DNA of 64,000 bases, from positions 90,001 to 154,000 of the forward strand of contig CALSFV010000306.1 of assembly GCA_943737045.1 (NCBI GenBank), given 5' to 3'. Positions 11,801 through 26,500 of the stretch are shown in pieces. Position numbers and translations under genes: made by a program. Position 1 is the first letter of the stretch. Each line of letters starts with the position of its first letter. The notes beneath the pieces were generated by a model. That model saw only the letters and a program-made list of their open reading frames with translations, had not been told where the DNA came from and searched no databases. This DNA comes from Parapristionchus giblindavisi. Taxonomy: Eukaryota; Nematoda; Chromadorea; Rhabditida; Diplogasteridae.

Positions 11801-14800
11801 TTTTGTACAAAACTTTATCGAGATCAACTTTGCGGTGGGTGAAAGCAATATGAGATCGTCCTTGTTTCTTCCAATGTTCCAATATTCAAATCCATCTTCC
11901 CATCTTAATTCGAGTCTTCTATCCTTTTGATCTTTGTGGGTATCATTCCATTACTCTTCTCGATCATCTGTATTACATTTATACGTGAACTTCAAGTTTG
12001 AAGTATATTGGGTCTCGAGAGGAAAACCATGATGGGTAATAAAATTACTGGAAAAAGTTACGGTAGTTAACTATTATTGATCGATGGTTACGGTAACTTC
12101 TTACCGTATTCCAATTGTTAACTCGGGTTTTCCACTTGAGACCCTACACACTCCACACTTGAAGTTGACGGTCACGTATCCGTCTCACCAATGTAACACC
12201 GGATAAGAATGAACGAAGTCCGTTAACCCAATTCGTGCCTTTTATCTAGAGATATTCCTAATATGTATCATCGGCGAAAAGAATAAGTGAAATAAAATCG
12301 CCTTTTAAGTATAGTCCTTTCTTTGACAAATGGAGTGAACTAAAAAGGGCCATGAATCATAGGTGGGCGCATCCTTTTTTTTTGAAAACGAATTCATTTG
12401 CACACAGCCTTGCCTTCCCCTGCGGGTCCTTGCTCATAGCTTTACCTCGCAAAAATTGAAAAAATTCCAGTCAAAACTGCAAAAAAAATTGCCTTGCGCA
12501 TAGCCTTGCCTTACAATTCTCTGGTTTGCGCGCAGCCTTTACAAATTGAAAAAAAATTGACGATACATTTCTTCTTTTTTTACAGAGTCTAGTATCGGTT
12601 TTGTGTGGTTAGAATCAAAATCCTTAGCAATATCAAGGAACCACAAGCAAATTGGTAATATTCCCTAGTTTTCTATAACCCTTTTTAAGGTAAAAATTGC
12701 ATCCATAGTTATAGGCAGACCTGTAACCCATTTTATTCTGATTGTATCGTATCCAAAACCAATGCGGCTATGCGATTAAGAATACCAAAAGTTACTGCTA
12801 AAAATATCACTTTTTTGTCCCGTTATAATTGGTAGTATAGATTGAATGAGATCATTTATCATATTGATTCATAGTTAATATTCAGCTGTTCCATCTACCA
12901 ATCCTGTACAAATTCTTCGTCGTCCTAAAGAAGAAAGTAAAGATAATGAATCAAATGTAAATGAATCATCAATATCGATTGATAAAGAATACAGTAATCA
13001 TGGTAATGATAGTAGAAAAGGAATGGAATATAAGAATAAGAAAGGAAGTGGAGGATATAAAAGAGAAGAATCTATTAATAATGATAGAGGAACATATCAT
13101 GTTTGTTTCATTTTTATTATTTACTTATTTTAGATTATATATAAAATCAAAGTTTATTCATTGTATAATTTAAGGGAAATCGTACTTTTAATAATCGAAC
13201 CATTTATAAGAGTAGCAGTAGTACTACTACTGATATAGATGTTGCTAATAGAGGAAAGGGTAAAGGTATAACTTATTGATTTATTGATTAACTCATTTGA
13301 TTGATTGATTGATTAAGTTGGTCGTGGTGGTAGAGGAGGAAGAGGGGGATATAATAATAATAATGCTGGAAGAAGAAATAGTATAGGAGCAATGAGTGAA
13401 AATGGAGGAAATAATGAGAGAAGGAGAACAATTGATGATAATTTAATGAAGAAAGATCCTCCGTATGATGTTTATATTATTTTATTATTTTTAGATATTA
13501 TATCACACTTTTGATATAAAGGTTCAATTTGTCAGTGTTCCATACAAATCTTTGTTATGATTAATCTAATTATAGTTAAACATTTGTTTACAGTATGAGT
13601 GAAGAAAGTAGTTCATCATGGACTCGAGTAGATGAATCTGTCCCAATTCTTCCATCATCTCAATCTTCACTTAATCCTCCTATCACTAAATCTGATCCCA
13701 TTGGTATGACATTATTTTAATGGACGGTAGCCCTTCGAGAATTACATGTTCAAATTCGCGGGAGATCCCCATGCGGAAAAGTCGAACTAGATTATTTCAT
13801 AGAAAACGGCAAAAAAAAATCACAACGCAAAGAGGTGGTGGAACTCGTCAGCTGCAGCCTTTGAGCGCGCCGTAAACCACTAGGCATAGATCGAATAGCT
13901 AGGTTCTCGGTTTTCAAAATCAGGTTTTTCGAATTTTGGAAAATTTGGCTCAAAATCCGGTCAAGTTTTTCGATTTTTGTGAAATTTGTTCTCAAAATCC
14001 GGCCAGGCTTAGTACTTTGTAACATATTTTTCGTGCTATACCTATTCATGATCTCTTTGTATTCACTGATTGTATTATGGGACAGATCAGATGTCAACCT
14101 ATTCCTTAAAAAATCGATTGGATAGAAGACGAGTCGCTTCCTATCCAGTCTTTTCTCTTCTTTTCTCGTTCACTGTGTTTTTGCACTGCCCCGACGCAGA
14201 TATCAATGGCGATTTTCAAAAACTACCGTATGATAGTTCGTCAATTCGTGGCGGGACAAAATTTCACGTTCAAACATTTTCGAAATTTCAATCAATATTT
14301 TTATGGGAAACTCTCCCTTTAATTCATTATAATGAATATGGAATTATAGATTCAAATGGAGATAAGAAGAAGACTTTGATTCAAAAGAAGAAAGAAGAAT
14401 TGAAAGAAGATAAGAAGAAAGAAACTAAACCTCCTACTGTAAGTCATTCTCTTTTCATTTATATATTCCTTTATGTCAAGATTTCACGGAAAATCCATTT
14501 CGGAAAAACGATATTTTTCGGTCAAAAACACCGGGGGGGGACCCTTGTAGAGCACATTTTCTTATGAAAACAAAGCTATAACAATTACTTTCGGAAACAA
14601 TGAAAACGAACATAATAATGATCAAACATGCATTTAGGATTGATCCATTTTATATGGCCCATTGATGCGAAACGAAGCTAAAAAATTGCGATTTCTAAGC
14701 GAAAAATAAAGAATTTTCTGAATCAACCCATCCTATTTGGAGAAGTGGTCCACTATATAAAAATAAAGGGCGAATGCACCGAAAATCTGATGATAAAAAA

Positions 14801-15537
14801 GGACAAAATGAAAGAACAACAACGCCATAGTAGACATAACGCTATAGAAGATGATTGTTGAATCAGGGCTGTGCGAAAAAATTATTTCGGAAAATTTTTA
14901 AATTTTATTTTCGAAAAAAATTTTAAAATTTAAAACAATGTTTTCTCAAACGCTAAATTTTACTATCGATAAAATGGAAACTCACCAATGGCTGCTCTTA
15001 ATTGAAGCTGCTTAAATAATAAAAAAAAATACTTAATTGAAATTGTAACTTTTTTATTTCAATTTTTTTTAATATTATAAAATATTGAAATTTTGTTTTT
15101 TTTTAAAATAAAACCGAAAAGAAATATGAGTTTTCATCTGACAAAAATTTAAATTTCGAAAAAAATAGGTAAATTTTTTAATGCAATTTTACTCTTTAAA
15201 ATAATTTTTCCCGCTTTTTCGGGTTTCTTTTTTTTCGGAAAAATTGTCTGCACAACCCTGGTATAGATGGTGTACAGTACTCAGCTTTAGTCAAAGATCT
15301 TAAAAGATTTAATGGGAAATTTTATTTTTAAAATTTGAATGATCACCTAAAGACCCATTCTAAAGATTATCGGTAGATTCTATTTGTTAAATTAGGAAAA
15401 AAAACTACAGTATCATTGGTATAGTATTATTTAGTAATATTATATTTCAGCCTCAAAAGAAAAAGAAGAATACAGCAGAGAAGTCAAAGTTTGCCACTAA
15501 TAATAAATATGCAGCTCTTCTTGAAGCTATTGATTAA
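5870..15537 (+). CDS. EIF4B: Eukaryotic translation initiation factor 4B
   Basis: About 16 exons encode ~660 residues of the cofactor that stimulates the eIF4A helicase during ribosome recruitment. Exon 1 (MSAEEEDGGI..., with NWADLMQEEQ) precedes an RRM-like segment (PPFFVSVHSNGKVS to NESTIYVTKE) whose RNP1 is divergent. Then come long RGG/YGG repeats (GGRGGYSGTHRGGY and similar), a Ser/Arg/Tyr stretch, and the diagnostic eIF4B motif SIFGDAKPVDTSKK at 8190-8229. A highly charged Glu/Lys/Arg helix follows (exon 11543-11744), then a second RGG block near 13320 and a basic C-terminus ending KYAALLEAID. The two exons on either side of the element-rich intron (8230-11542) keep frame. Other introns near 11.8-12.9, 13.7-14.3 and 14.4-15.4 kb also hold repeats. 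All repeats lie outside coding exons. Confidence 0.85.
8314..8407. mobile_element. F1 MITE (8-bp TSD) in eIF4B intron
   Basis: Starts CATAGGTCGAA and ends TTTTTGACCTATG. It is flanked by ATTGTTAA on the left and ATTGTTGA on the right, 7 of 8 identical. The interior shows the F1 pieces GTTATCGGTTTTCAAAAT and GTGAAATTTTGGCTCAA. At 94 bp it is the shortest F1 copy here. The 8-bp duplication suits the hAT superfamily, but the assignment is inference because no transposase is present. Confidence 0.8.
8500..8683. mobile_element. F3 MITE (8-bp TSD) in eIF4B intron
   Basis: Begins CATAAATGGGCGCGTGAAAA and ends GTGCCCACCTATG. It has a perfect 8-bp target duplication TTTGGGAT on both sides (8492-8499 and 8684-8691). 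The interior is relatively GC-rich, with CACAGCCT and TTGCGCATAGCCTTGCC shared with the copies at 10622 and 12358. Confidence 0.85.
8868..10319. mobile_element. Tc1/mariner-type foldback element, near-palindrome
   Basis: A 1,452-bp element flanked by TA on both sides (8866-8867 and 10320-10321). Termini are CAGTACCGTGCAAAAGTATG and its reverse complement, a typical Tc1/mariner end. Almost the whole element is palindromic: arms of about 640 bp (8868 to ~9505 and ~9682 to 10319) enclose a ~176-bp unique centre. The same short peptide (MLNRRAVAQLRTELWHFYEI...) therefore appears at 9256 on the minus strand and 9930 on the plus strand. No transposase DDE/D pattern is seen, so it is non-autonomous. 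Transcribed in the eIF4B pre-mRNA it would fold into a very long hairpin. Confidence 0.88.
10322..10484. mobile_element. Hairpin MITE-like element abutting the foldback element
   Basis: Inverted arms of about 58 bp: GATGGAAAAGTGAAAAGTAG at 10322 mirrors the sequence ending at 10484, and ATTGGAAAAGTAG mirrors CTACTTTTCCAACT. A ~45-bp loop separates them. It begins one base after the right TA duplication of the foldback element. Composition differs from F1-F3, and no family is assigned. Confidence 0.6.
10572..10954. mobile_element. F2 MITE interrupted by an F3 insertion
   Basis: Outer ends CATACATGGGC and GCCACCCATGTATG. The F2 interior words GCCGCTAGCGACAATGCC and AAATCGG are present. An F3 element (10622-10815) sits inside it. 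The right flank starts GACC, matching the first half of the left flank GACCGCAT; the expected duplication seems cut by another F2 start at 10959. Confidence 0.7.
10622..10815. mobile_element. F3 MITE nested in F2 (8-bp TSD)
   Basis: Starts CATAGGTGGGCGCGTGAAAA, ends GTGCCCACCTATG, with a perfect GTCGGAGG duplication on each side. Because the duplicated target is F2 sequence, F3 transposed after this F2 copy. Confidence 0.88.
10959..11055. mobile_element. Truncated F2 MITE copy
   Basis: Left end CATACGTGGGCACCACTGCC and the F2 interior (AATACACCCCCGATTTTCC, AAATGCTCCATTTTTTG) are clear. The similarity fades in a GGGGGGAGGAGGG stretch with no right terminus. It begins four bases after the outer F2 copy. 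Confidence 0.55.
11171..11319. repeat. Imperfect inverted repeat (hairpin element)
   Basis: The left arm AGAATGACCGAGGTCGAAAA...GACC and the right arm GGTCTAAGGCCATCATG...CAGTCATTCT are reverse complements over ~42 bp with mismatches, around a ~65-bp loop. Probably a decayed MITE. No target duplication was identified. Confidence 0.5.
11981..12181. repeat. Inverted-repeat element with TACGTGA ends
   Basis: Left arm TACGTGAACTTCAAG...GGGTCTCGAGAGGAAAACC pairs with the right arm GGGTTTTCCACTTGAGACCC...CTTGAAGTTGACGGTCACGTA. Arms are ~50 bp with several mismatches and indels, and the centre is AT-rich. It has a MITE-like shape, unrelated to F1-F3, and lies in an eIF4B intron. Confidence 0.55.
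12358..12543. mobile_element. F3 MITE, 3'-truncated
   Basis: Left terminus CATAGGTGGGCGCA and the F3 interior (AACGAATTCATTTGCACACA, TTGCGCATAGCCTTGCC, GTTTGCGCGCAGCCTTT) are present. The right terminus GTGCCCACCTATG is missing, so no target duplication can be scored. Confidence 0.65.
13883..14043. mobile_element. Degenerate F1 MITE in eIF4B intron
   Basis: CATAGATCGAATAG at the left, repeated blocks AAAATCCGGTCAAG and AAAATCCGGCCAGG, and TTAGTACTTTGTAACATA before a mutated right end TTTTTCGTGCTATACC. It is an older copy; no clean target duplication remains. Confidence 0.6.
14864..15260. mobile_element. hAT-like non-autonomous element
   Basis: Ends CAGGGCTGTGCGAAAAAAT and GTCTGCACAACCCTG are an imperfect inverted pair of the CAGGG...CCCTG type usual for hAT elements. 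The interior is extremely AT-rich with runs such as TTTTAAATTTTA and no reading frame. The flanking 8-mers (TGTTGAAT and GTATAGAT) do not match, so the copy is old or the ends are misread. Confidence 0.55.
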
Positions 15538-17059
15538 ATAGATGAAATAGAATAATCGATAGTTCATATAATATCATTGTATATTCAGTTCGTTTTTTTC
15601 TCTTATTCGTCTGTACTTATTCGTTTAAATCATATAAATATAATCGATAGTCTGATCCATTAAACTCCCTTCCACTTCATCTTCCATTTATCCCATATAT
15701 CCTCCTCATACCTTATACCTCTTATTCATTCATTCAATGCTTCTTCTTCTCTATTCATTCATTCATTCGACTGCCTTTTTCTCCTCCATTCTTCGTTTTA
15801 TTCCTTTTCTTCATTTAGATAATAGGTTTGGAATACAAATACAAAGTGTTCATATAACTCTTCATATATCGTATCTATCTTCTTCTCTTCTTCCTTTTAT
15901 TCTTCATTTAATGTAGAGAGTCCAATTGATTCATTCATCCATCTGCCCTCCTATCCATCCACCCCCTCTCCATCCCCTCCATCTCCTCCCCCCTCCCCTC
16001 CCCCTCTCCTCCCTCCTCATTCTTCCTTCCGAGTCTATTCCTTATTAATCTACTGGTTCTCACTCAGCTATTACACTCTTACTTTGTTCTCTCTTATATA
16101 AATGGAGTATATCTCGATAAAGTAGATAGAAGATATACTATATCCTTAATCATTACATTTTATTCCTTTTTTCCTTTCCATTTACTCGAATAAAGTATCT
16201 TATCCTTATATGAATAGTGACATCACATTGTTATGAATAATTAGTTGATGAATAAGAGGAGATAAGGCACTACATCTATATGTCCAATTACTGAATTAAG
16301 GATTGATCTATATAGATAATGAAGGAATTAATCGATGTAATTGAGATATTAGGTTGTAAAGAATATATTGAGAGGCAAAGTGATCATCTCCAATAATTCA
16401 ATCATACATTTATTTGACTAATTATATTTCTATTTTTTTATATTTGACCTTTTTTTTTAAACGAGAGGTCAACGAACTTTCACTATTTTCATGCCCATGA
16501 ATATGATTAGACTATATAAAGATCAAAGATCAACTATTGATAGATACCGTATACTTTATTCGTACCTTAATTGATCATCACTAAGTCAGCATGATTTTCG
16601 CAAACAACGAATAATCTCGAATCGAATATTCATTGAATGGAAAGTCATTCCAACTGATAGTGATAGTATATGATGAAGATTATGAAGATAGATAGATTGA
16701 TAGACGTAACGACTACCTGAAAGACTGAATGAAAAGGAAGAAGAAGAGGACCTCTATACTCCTCCCCTTTTATATTACATCATACTGTATACATGTAATC
16801 TGATACTATTCCTATTATCCTTTGACGGAGTCTTCGAGAGGGAGAGGGAGAGGGAGGAAGAAGGAGAGGGAGAGGGAGAGAAAGGGAGCGGGAGAGGGAG
16901 GATGAAGGAGAGGGAGAGGGAGAGGGAGAGGGAGAGGGAGAGAGGAGGAAATGGTAGGCGTGGTCTATACTAAAGGGGGCGGAGTCGAGAGAAAAGAAGA
17001 AGAAGAAGAAGTATTAGGAAAGAGGTCACTTCTATAAGACTGTCTCCATCTATTCCATT
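15538..17059. other. Intergenic region upstream of alpha-tubulin
   Basis: From 15660 to 16030 it is pyrimidine-rich, including a C-rich run near 15950-16015. From 16030 to 16740 it is mixed AT-rich sequence. A GGGAGA-repeat block (16836-16943) and an AAGAAGAAG run follow just before the tubulin start. No exon found. Confidence 0.55.
16836..16943. repeat. GGGAGA purine tract upstream of alpha-tubulin
   Basis: Repeats of GAGGGAGAGGGAG on the + strand about 120-220 bp before the start codon. Runs of GGG spaced by AGA can form G-quadruplexes and, as mirror-symmetric polypurine, triplex DNA. Related blocks occur at 17301-17352 and 18086-18141. Confidence 0.7.
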
Positions 17060-20252
<3,193 letters not shown>

Positions 20253-20487
20253 ACGTCGTCCATCTACACCATCTATAGCTACCGTATCCTTATCGTTATT
20301 TGGGAAGGATATTCCTCATATGATATTCTAGCTTGTAATTAGATAGTTTATATTCCCGATCCGATCATTTCTTCATTCTGTGCTACTATAAGCTTTATCA
20401 ATTGTGTGCTGTATTATTGATTATTTCGTGTATTTGTTGCCTCTTTTCATTCGTTTATTCAAACATCGATAATACAATTGATTCTCT
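20253..20487. other. Short spacer between convergent genes
   Basis: 235 bp containing the 3' ends of alpha-tubulin (+) and COQ7 (-). Nothing else recognised. Confidence 0.6.
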
Positions 20488-21369
20488 CTAGATTTTCTCT
20501 GCTATCTTCATTGCTACTTTACATCCACTTTGTACAACTATCTTCAGAGGTGAAAACATCGGAGACTTAAATTATATCAAATAGAAAAATAATACTTTAA
20601 TCATACTAACCTTCTCTCCTTCATTATCTTTTCCAACTTCGAAATGATGTAATTCTTCATCTCTTAACCTAGATAGAGTTTCTAGTAATTTTTTCTCTTC
20701 TGGAGCTACTTCCAATAAGTCTTTAATCTAGAACACTAATTATTGATTATCTATAATTATGATAATTGATTAACTTGATTATTATAATGGGTTCCAATTA
20801 GTTCTTCAACAGCCATTGTACATCCCATAGCTCCTTCTTTACCTGCCAAAGCAGATAAAGCCCCTGAATGAATAGAATGAATAGAGAGAGAGTCTCAATT
20901 GTAGAGGAGAGAATAGAATGGAGACGTATATTCTAGAGGAAAGAGAAAAGGGAATATAATACCTAGAGTATATCCAGATAATGAGAATATAGGAGATAGA
21001 ATAGATGGACGAACATTATGAGTTGCTGATAATCTTTCCATTTCATCTAAATGATTCTTCTCTTCTTCCCACATTTTATTGATTAGAGGACCAGTTGATG
21101 ATTCTGAATACGGTAATTACACAACTAATCAATACAATCATTAACTGACTAGACAGAATAGACATTTGTCCTGCATATATTCTATCAGCAGCTAATTCAC
21201 CCGCATGATCTACTCTAATGATATTATCGATTAGAATATCTTTAGATGAAGGAGTTGATGAACTGAATATCCATATTAAATGTAGATATAATGTAATGGA
21301 TAACCTTCGACCAATCAATGATTCCATTACATTTATTCCTTCTGATAATAATCCTCGTAATCGATGCAT
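20488..21369 (-). CDS. COQ7: COQ7, 5-demethoxyubiquinone hydroxylase
   Basis: Six exons (21305-21369, 21150-21262, 20963-21103, 20775-20863, 20611-20727, 20488-20541) give 192 residues. COQ7 is a mitochondrial inner-membrane di-iron enzyme that hydroxylates demethoxyubiquinone in the penultimate step of ubiquinone synthesis. The di-iron ligands are visible in order: E in DHAGELAADRIYAGQM, the E..H of EEEKNHL, E in GKEGAMGCTMAVEELIGTHYNNQ, and E..H in LRDEELHHFEVG. The C-terminus (SGCKVAMKIAEKI) aligns with the animal family. The N-terminus is short with a weak targeting sequence; a longer start would meet an in-frame stop. Exon 2 appears to use a GTCAGT donor, chosen because it restores frame to KSSTGPLINKMW. 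Confidence 0.93.
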
Positions 21370-21687
21370 TATCACTAATTACATCATTTGAATCATTCAA
21401 CTATTCAATCAATCAATAGTTGTATGGAAATTATACCACCATTATGTAAGGTATACTGTAGAACAGAAATAATTAGAAAAAATAGCAAAATATTTTTATA
21501 ATATTTGATACATTTGGTATTCTATACACATTATGAACCCTAACCATTATTCATCCAAAACAACGAACAAGAAAACGATAAATAAATACATCAATAAATA
21601 TAAATATAATTTGAATTCAGTCGATGAAAGCTCAAGGTACATGCAATCCATAAATCAATCAATAAATGGTCTCAACAAGATACAGTA
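21370..21687. other. Spacer between COQ7 and the zinc transporter gene
   Basis: 318 bp, AT-rich. It is the 5' flank of COQ7 and the 3' flank of the ZnT6-like gene, both on the minus strand. No element recognised. Confidence 0.5.
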
Positions 21688-23273
21688 TTAATGAGAATGA
21701 CCATGATGATCATGTGAGTGACCATGATGATCATGAGAATGTCCATGATCATTTACTCCATGTGAATGATCATGAGAATCATGACTATGACCATGATTAT
21801 CGATTGGTTCAATAGGTGCATACTGTACTTCATGAGGCTGCCATCCAGCATCCTTCATAACCTTCAATCAATAAATATTGGTTACCGTAATTATATGAAT
21901 CAATACCTGTACAGTAAGTTTGGGAACAATTGATATCAATTTCTCAGATACAGCAGCTAGTACCTATAATATATGAATAATGAATGATTAGATGATAGAA
22001 GATATTACTTTCTGTTCATCTGCATCTCTTCTTACTCTAACATCAACAGAACCAGCCATTGATGAGAAATCCAATTGCCAGAAATGAGCTGATCTTACTT
22101 CCAATACTCCCTATATAGATATGAATATGAGAAGAGAAGAGAAGAGAAGAGAAGGGGAGGATACCTCGATATGACTACTCTCTGATAGACATCGATCCAA
22201 TTGATTCAATAGATGAGGAGGAGCTGTTTGAAGAAGAATACGTCCAGTATAAAGAGATAAAGGCCACATTGAAGAGAATATAACAAGTGAGAGAATTAGA
22301 CAACATACTGGATCAGACCATGAGAACTCATGACTAAATCAATAAATAGATCAATGAATGAATGAATGAATGGAATGACTAACCGAAAGTGTTCATCAGC
22401 CATAATAAGAGTAGATGATATAGTAGCTAATAATATCATTGTATTGATACGAGGAAGAAGAAGACGAGATAGACCAGGAATTACATAACAAATAGCTTGA
22501 CATAGATCAGCTGCATGCTCCTGGATGGAAAAGGATACTGTAGATGAATGAATAGATGCAAGATATTACTTGAACAGATGAAGTAGTTGATGCTGTTAAT
22601 ACATGTTGAAATGGTTGATTCTTAAGCGAATAAGCAGATAAAACAAGTGATAATGATGAAGCTATTGATGCTATTATATACGGATATGCTGGTCCAGCCT
22701 GTAATCAATTCAATCAATCAATATAATCTATAGAGACTACAGTATACATCATGTGTCTCATCATGACTATCGTGTCCTGTATCATGGCCAGATCCTACAA
22801 CAATTAGAAAATATTAATGTATCTAGTATTGATTGATTACCATGATGATCAGGAGCTAGAATGTGTTCAAAACTTTCCTTTGTAAGGAAAACAGAGAATA
22901 ATTGAGCTAGTACAGTAGTTGAGAATACAGCGAGAACAGGAACACGTGCGAGTCCTGAGAAGAAGATGAGATTACGGTAAATGGAATGAGAGACTTACCG
23001 TAACTAAAGGATGTTGTACGTTTATATGATATACTCATTGAATAAAGTGAAGAGAATAATGAACAGAAAGAAAGAAGAGACAACCATGCAGATGACATTA
23101 TTACAAGAGAATGAGTCTGCCAATAACTAATGATAACTATCACCTTAATTATAATCATTAATACAATTGATATTGATGAATGAATGACTTACTGTACATA
23201 TGAATGCTAATATAGATGATACTAATGCTCTATATCCTTGATTATGTGATAATGCACTCGATAACCATGACAT
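21688..23273 (-). CDS. SLC30A6: Zinc transporter family member, ZnT6-like (SLC30A6)
   Basis: Ten exons (23193-23273, 22999-23143, 22841-22954, 22748-22794, 22570-22698, 22384-22520, 22165-22333, 22009-22110, 21907-21963, 21688-21861) sum to 384 residues. The cation-diffusion-facilitator fold shows LAVFSTTVLAQL, PFQHVLTASTTSSVQEHAADL, IPGLSRLLLPRIN, LLQTAPPHLL and the cytosolic domain VLEVRSAHFWQLDF / GSVDVRVRRDADEQ / LTVQVMKDAGW, all close to ZnT6 as I recall it. The second membrane segment (ISYWQTHSLVIMSSAWLSLL onward) lacks the paired His/Asp of active transporters in its core; vertebrate ZnT6 is likewise a non-transporting partner of ZnT5 in the early secretory pathway. Unusually, the C-terminus is a His-rich tail (about 17 His in the last 40 residues, HDHHGHSH repeats). 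An HDTGHDSHDETHD insert sits near the middle. Confidence 0.88.
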
Positions 23274-23547
23274 CCTACAGTAATCAATACAGACAGTAAT
23301 CAATACTCATGACATAACTGAAGATACTTTATGGGCACTTCAACCCGTAATCAACAAATGCAAACTTATGCTCTGAGAAAAAAAAAATGTATTATGTTAC
23401 AATGATAAAATAGAAAGGAAGAGATCGATATAATATAAAGAGATCACAAATAATTATATTGTACATTAAATAATATATGAGATCTATAAATGTAAATGGC
23501 ACATAATACAAAATGAAAGATCTATCAGTATTGATTAATATAAAGAA
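23274..23547. other. Spacer between ZnT6-like and KAP3 genes
   Basis: 274 bp holding the 5' flank of the ZnT6-like gene and the 3' flank of KAP3. AT-rich, nothing further seen. Confidence 0.5.
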
Positions 23548-26500
23548 CTAAAATAATTGATTTTGATCATCATCAACATATTCATCATCAAAATACAATG
23601 CTCCATTACTAAATGAATATTGTTCATCATCATCTTCATCTCCTCCTTCTTTCTCTACCATTTCTAACCATTGAGCATTATAGAAACGAAACTTCTCTGT
23701 CATAAATCTAAATTAAACCATTCAATCAATCAATCAATCAATAAATCGATATAGAGATAGTCTTGATCTACCTTTTCTTCCATTCTCCATCAATAGATGA
23801 TATGATTCTCATTGCTTCTTCTGCTTGTTCAACTACTTTTGAATTCTATAACAATATATTGAATGAATAGATATGAATAGATACATACATTATCATGCAT
23901 AAGATCGAGTATATAATTAGCCAAAGATGAATCACTCGATAATATCATTTGAGCTATTTCATTATGACGAAGAAGACAAACAAAGAAGAATAATAGTTGA
24001 ATTACTAATTCATCATCTTCCTTAATAGATTCATTCATCATACATTTTCATACCCGCATAGTGAGAGGATTGACCCACTATATAAAAAAAATTCGGTGAG
24101 GGAACCAAAAATGTATGTTCATTCATTCAATCGTTCATCTATTCATTCAATCATAACAATCTCTTACTTGTAATGTATGTAGAAGTTGAAGGAAATGATC
24201 AACTAAATGAACTAATGATTTAGATCCATCTATTGTTGATGCTATACGAGATGCTAATATGACCTTAATCAATCAATAATATACTATCTACATTAGTATA
24301 CTTACCTGTTGTAATTGAAATGGTTCGAATTCAGAAGAACGAGTTTCTATTAGAGAATCAGCCAACCATTTAGATATATTCAATTCATTATTCAATCTAA
24401 GATATCAAAGTATTCAAGAATATAGATATATAATAATATGTATATACTTAGGCCAATCAACTCCATTACATAGATTAGATATAGCCAATAGTTCAAGTGC
24501 TCTCGCTTCTTTTGCTTCTTCTTCACTGAAACCATCTTCCATTGCTATAGACATCATTGAAGGAATCCACTTCTGAATGAATGAATGAATGAATAGATAG
24601 AAATAGAGATGGAATGGAATGGAGACTTACAATAAGGAATGGATGAGCAGTATCCTCATGAGACGCTATATTACGAACTATCTTAGCTGCTAAAAGATCT
24701 CCCTCTTCTATTGATAATCTCATTAATGAATCAACACTAAATATGATATATTGAATAAATAGAATAGAATAGAATATATATGATACCCTGATCCATCACT
24801 CGATGTAGCTATTTGAGCACTTCTTTTATCTAGACACGCATTCAATAAGATTGCTTTACTTACTCCAGATGCTGATCCAGATAATGTATCTTGTACTAAC
24901 TCAAATCAATAATTATCAATCAATAAAGAAATGTTGAGGAAATTGATAGTGAGAGAATTGATAGTATATTCTACTACAAGTGAATTTGATTGAAAGAAAA
25001 GATATCCAATAATATTGATAACTATTGAGATACTGTATATGATACCTGAGTGATAGAATCAGTAAATGGAAGAAGGGAACGAGCATCATGAGATAAACTC
25101 AATTGATATAATACATTCAATGCCTTATCATCTTCTTCAATAATAATCATTATATAGTATTCATTATGATATATATTTACGTTTGAACAATTGTGCTGTA
25201 TATTGTATTAGTCCAACTGATATAAGTGAAGAACGTATAGAAGGATTGAATGAAAGATTGAATAGAAGAGATAAACATGAATGACGTAAAGTTACATCTG
25301 CCTTTGGTACAATCAATGCCACCTTATTAATCAATAATATAATATCATCTACAGTATACATTATACAGTACCTTTTGTGCGATTTGTTCTTTTTCAATAA
25401 CTGCATGATTCTCAACAATTGCAGATAATTTGAGAAAGAATTGAATAACAGGAAGGAGAAGTACAGATGATTGAGAAGGCTAAATAAAATGAATCAATCA
25501 ATAGGATGATATGAGATACAGTATACCTGTATTGCATGGGATAAACAACGAGATAATAGTGTAAGAAGATCTCGTCTCAACATTTTCATTTCAACTGCTA
25601 AATCTTCAGACATATTTAATAGAAGATTAACACAAACTGAATGATATCACTCATAACATTAATCCATCAATGATACCGTATACCTGCTAACATTGCATGT
25701 TCCCTTCTCAAAGCTATCTCACACTTCTTCGCTGTTTTCTCATCGGCTGATTTCATCTATCAAATATAGATTATAATAAGGATAACGAATGAATGAATGA
25801 ATACCTGTTTAAGCCAATCATCTCCTCGAGCTAATTCTAATTCAATTGCATTCATACAAAAGGCACCCATCTAAAAGATGAATATATGAATAAGTAAGAT
25901 GAAATACATGATAGATAAGCAACCCACTTTATGTTCAATTACAATATGTTGAGTCTGTGAATATGATGAGAAATGAAGAAATATTGAAAGGAGATTCTTT
26001 GTTAATTCAAGATTTTTCTTCCATTCATCACGAAGAACTCGAGCAAGTGCAGATATTAAGATCTCTGAATTAATCAATATTCTAATCATTATTTATAGAT
26101 TAATACTAACCATTCTCAGCCAAAAGAACTAGATTAGATGGATTCTTAGCCAACTCCAATATACACATTGCTCCTCTATTTTTCTCACTCATATCTTCGT
26201 ATAATAATTCAATATATGAATCAATCTATCAATATAATATTGTTAAAATGAATATATCAATCTCTGAGCACTTACCTCATTCATATTTGCTTTAACCGAA
26301 GTTGAACTTGAAAGACTTCTATCAGATATAGATGAAGCACTCTCTACAAATCAATAACATCATCCAAAATGATAATAAATATAATAGTTACGTGATCGAC
26401 TACAACAATTCCTCTGTAGATAGAATAGAATTTGTTGTAGATCTTTTCTATTAACTTCAGGAATTAATGGACATTTCTCCATTACAACAGAAGATAACCA

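Noticed and set aside
14070..14567. 165-residue + strand frame in eIF4B
   Set aside because: Only its middle (from 14350) is an eIF4B exon, supported by the PID-SNGDKKK junction. The rest reads through flanking introns.
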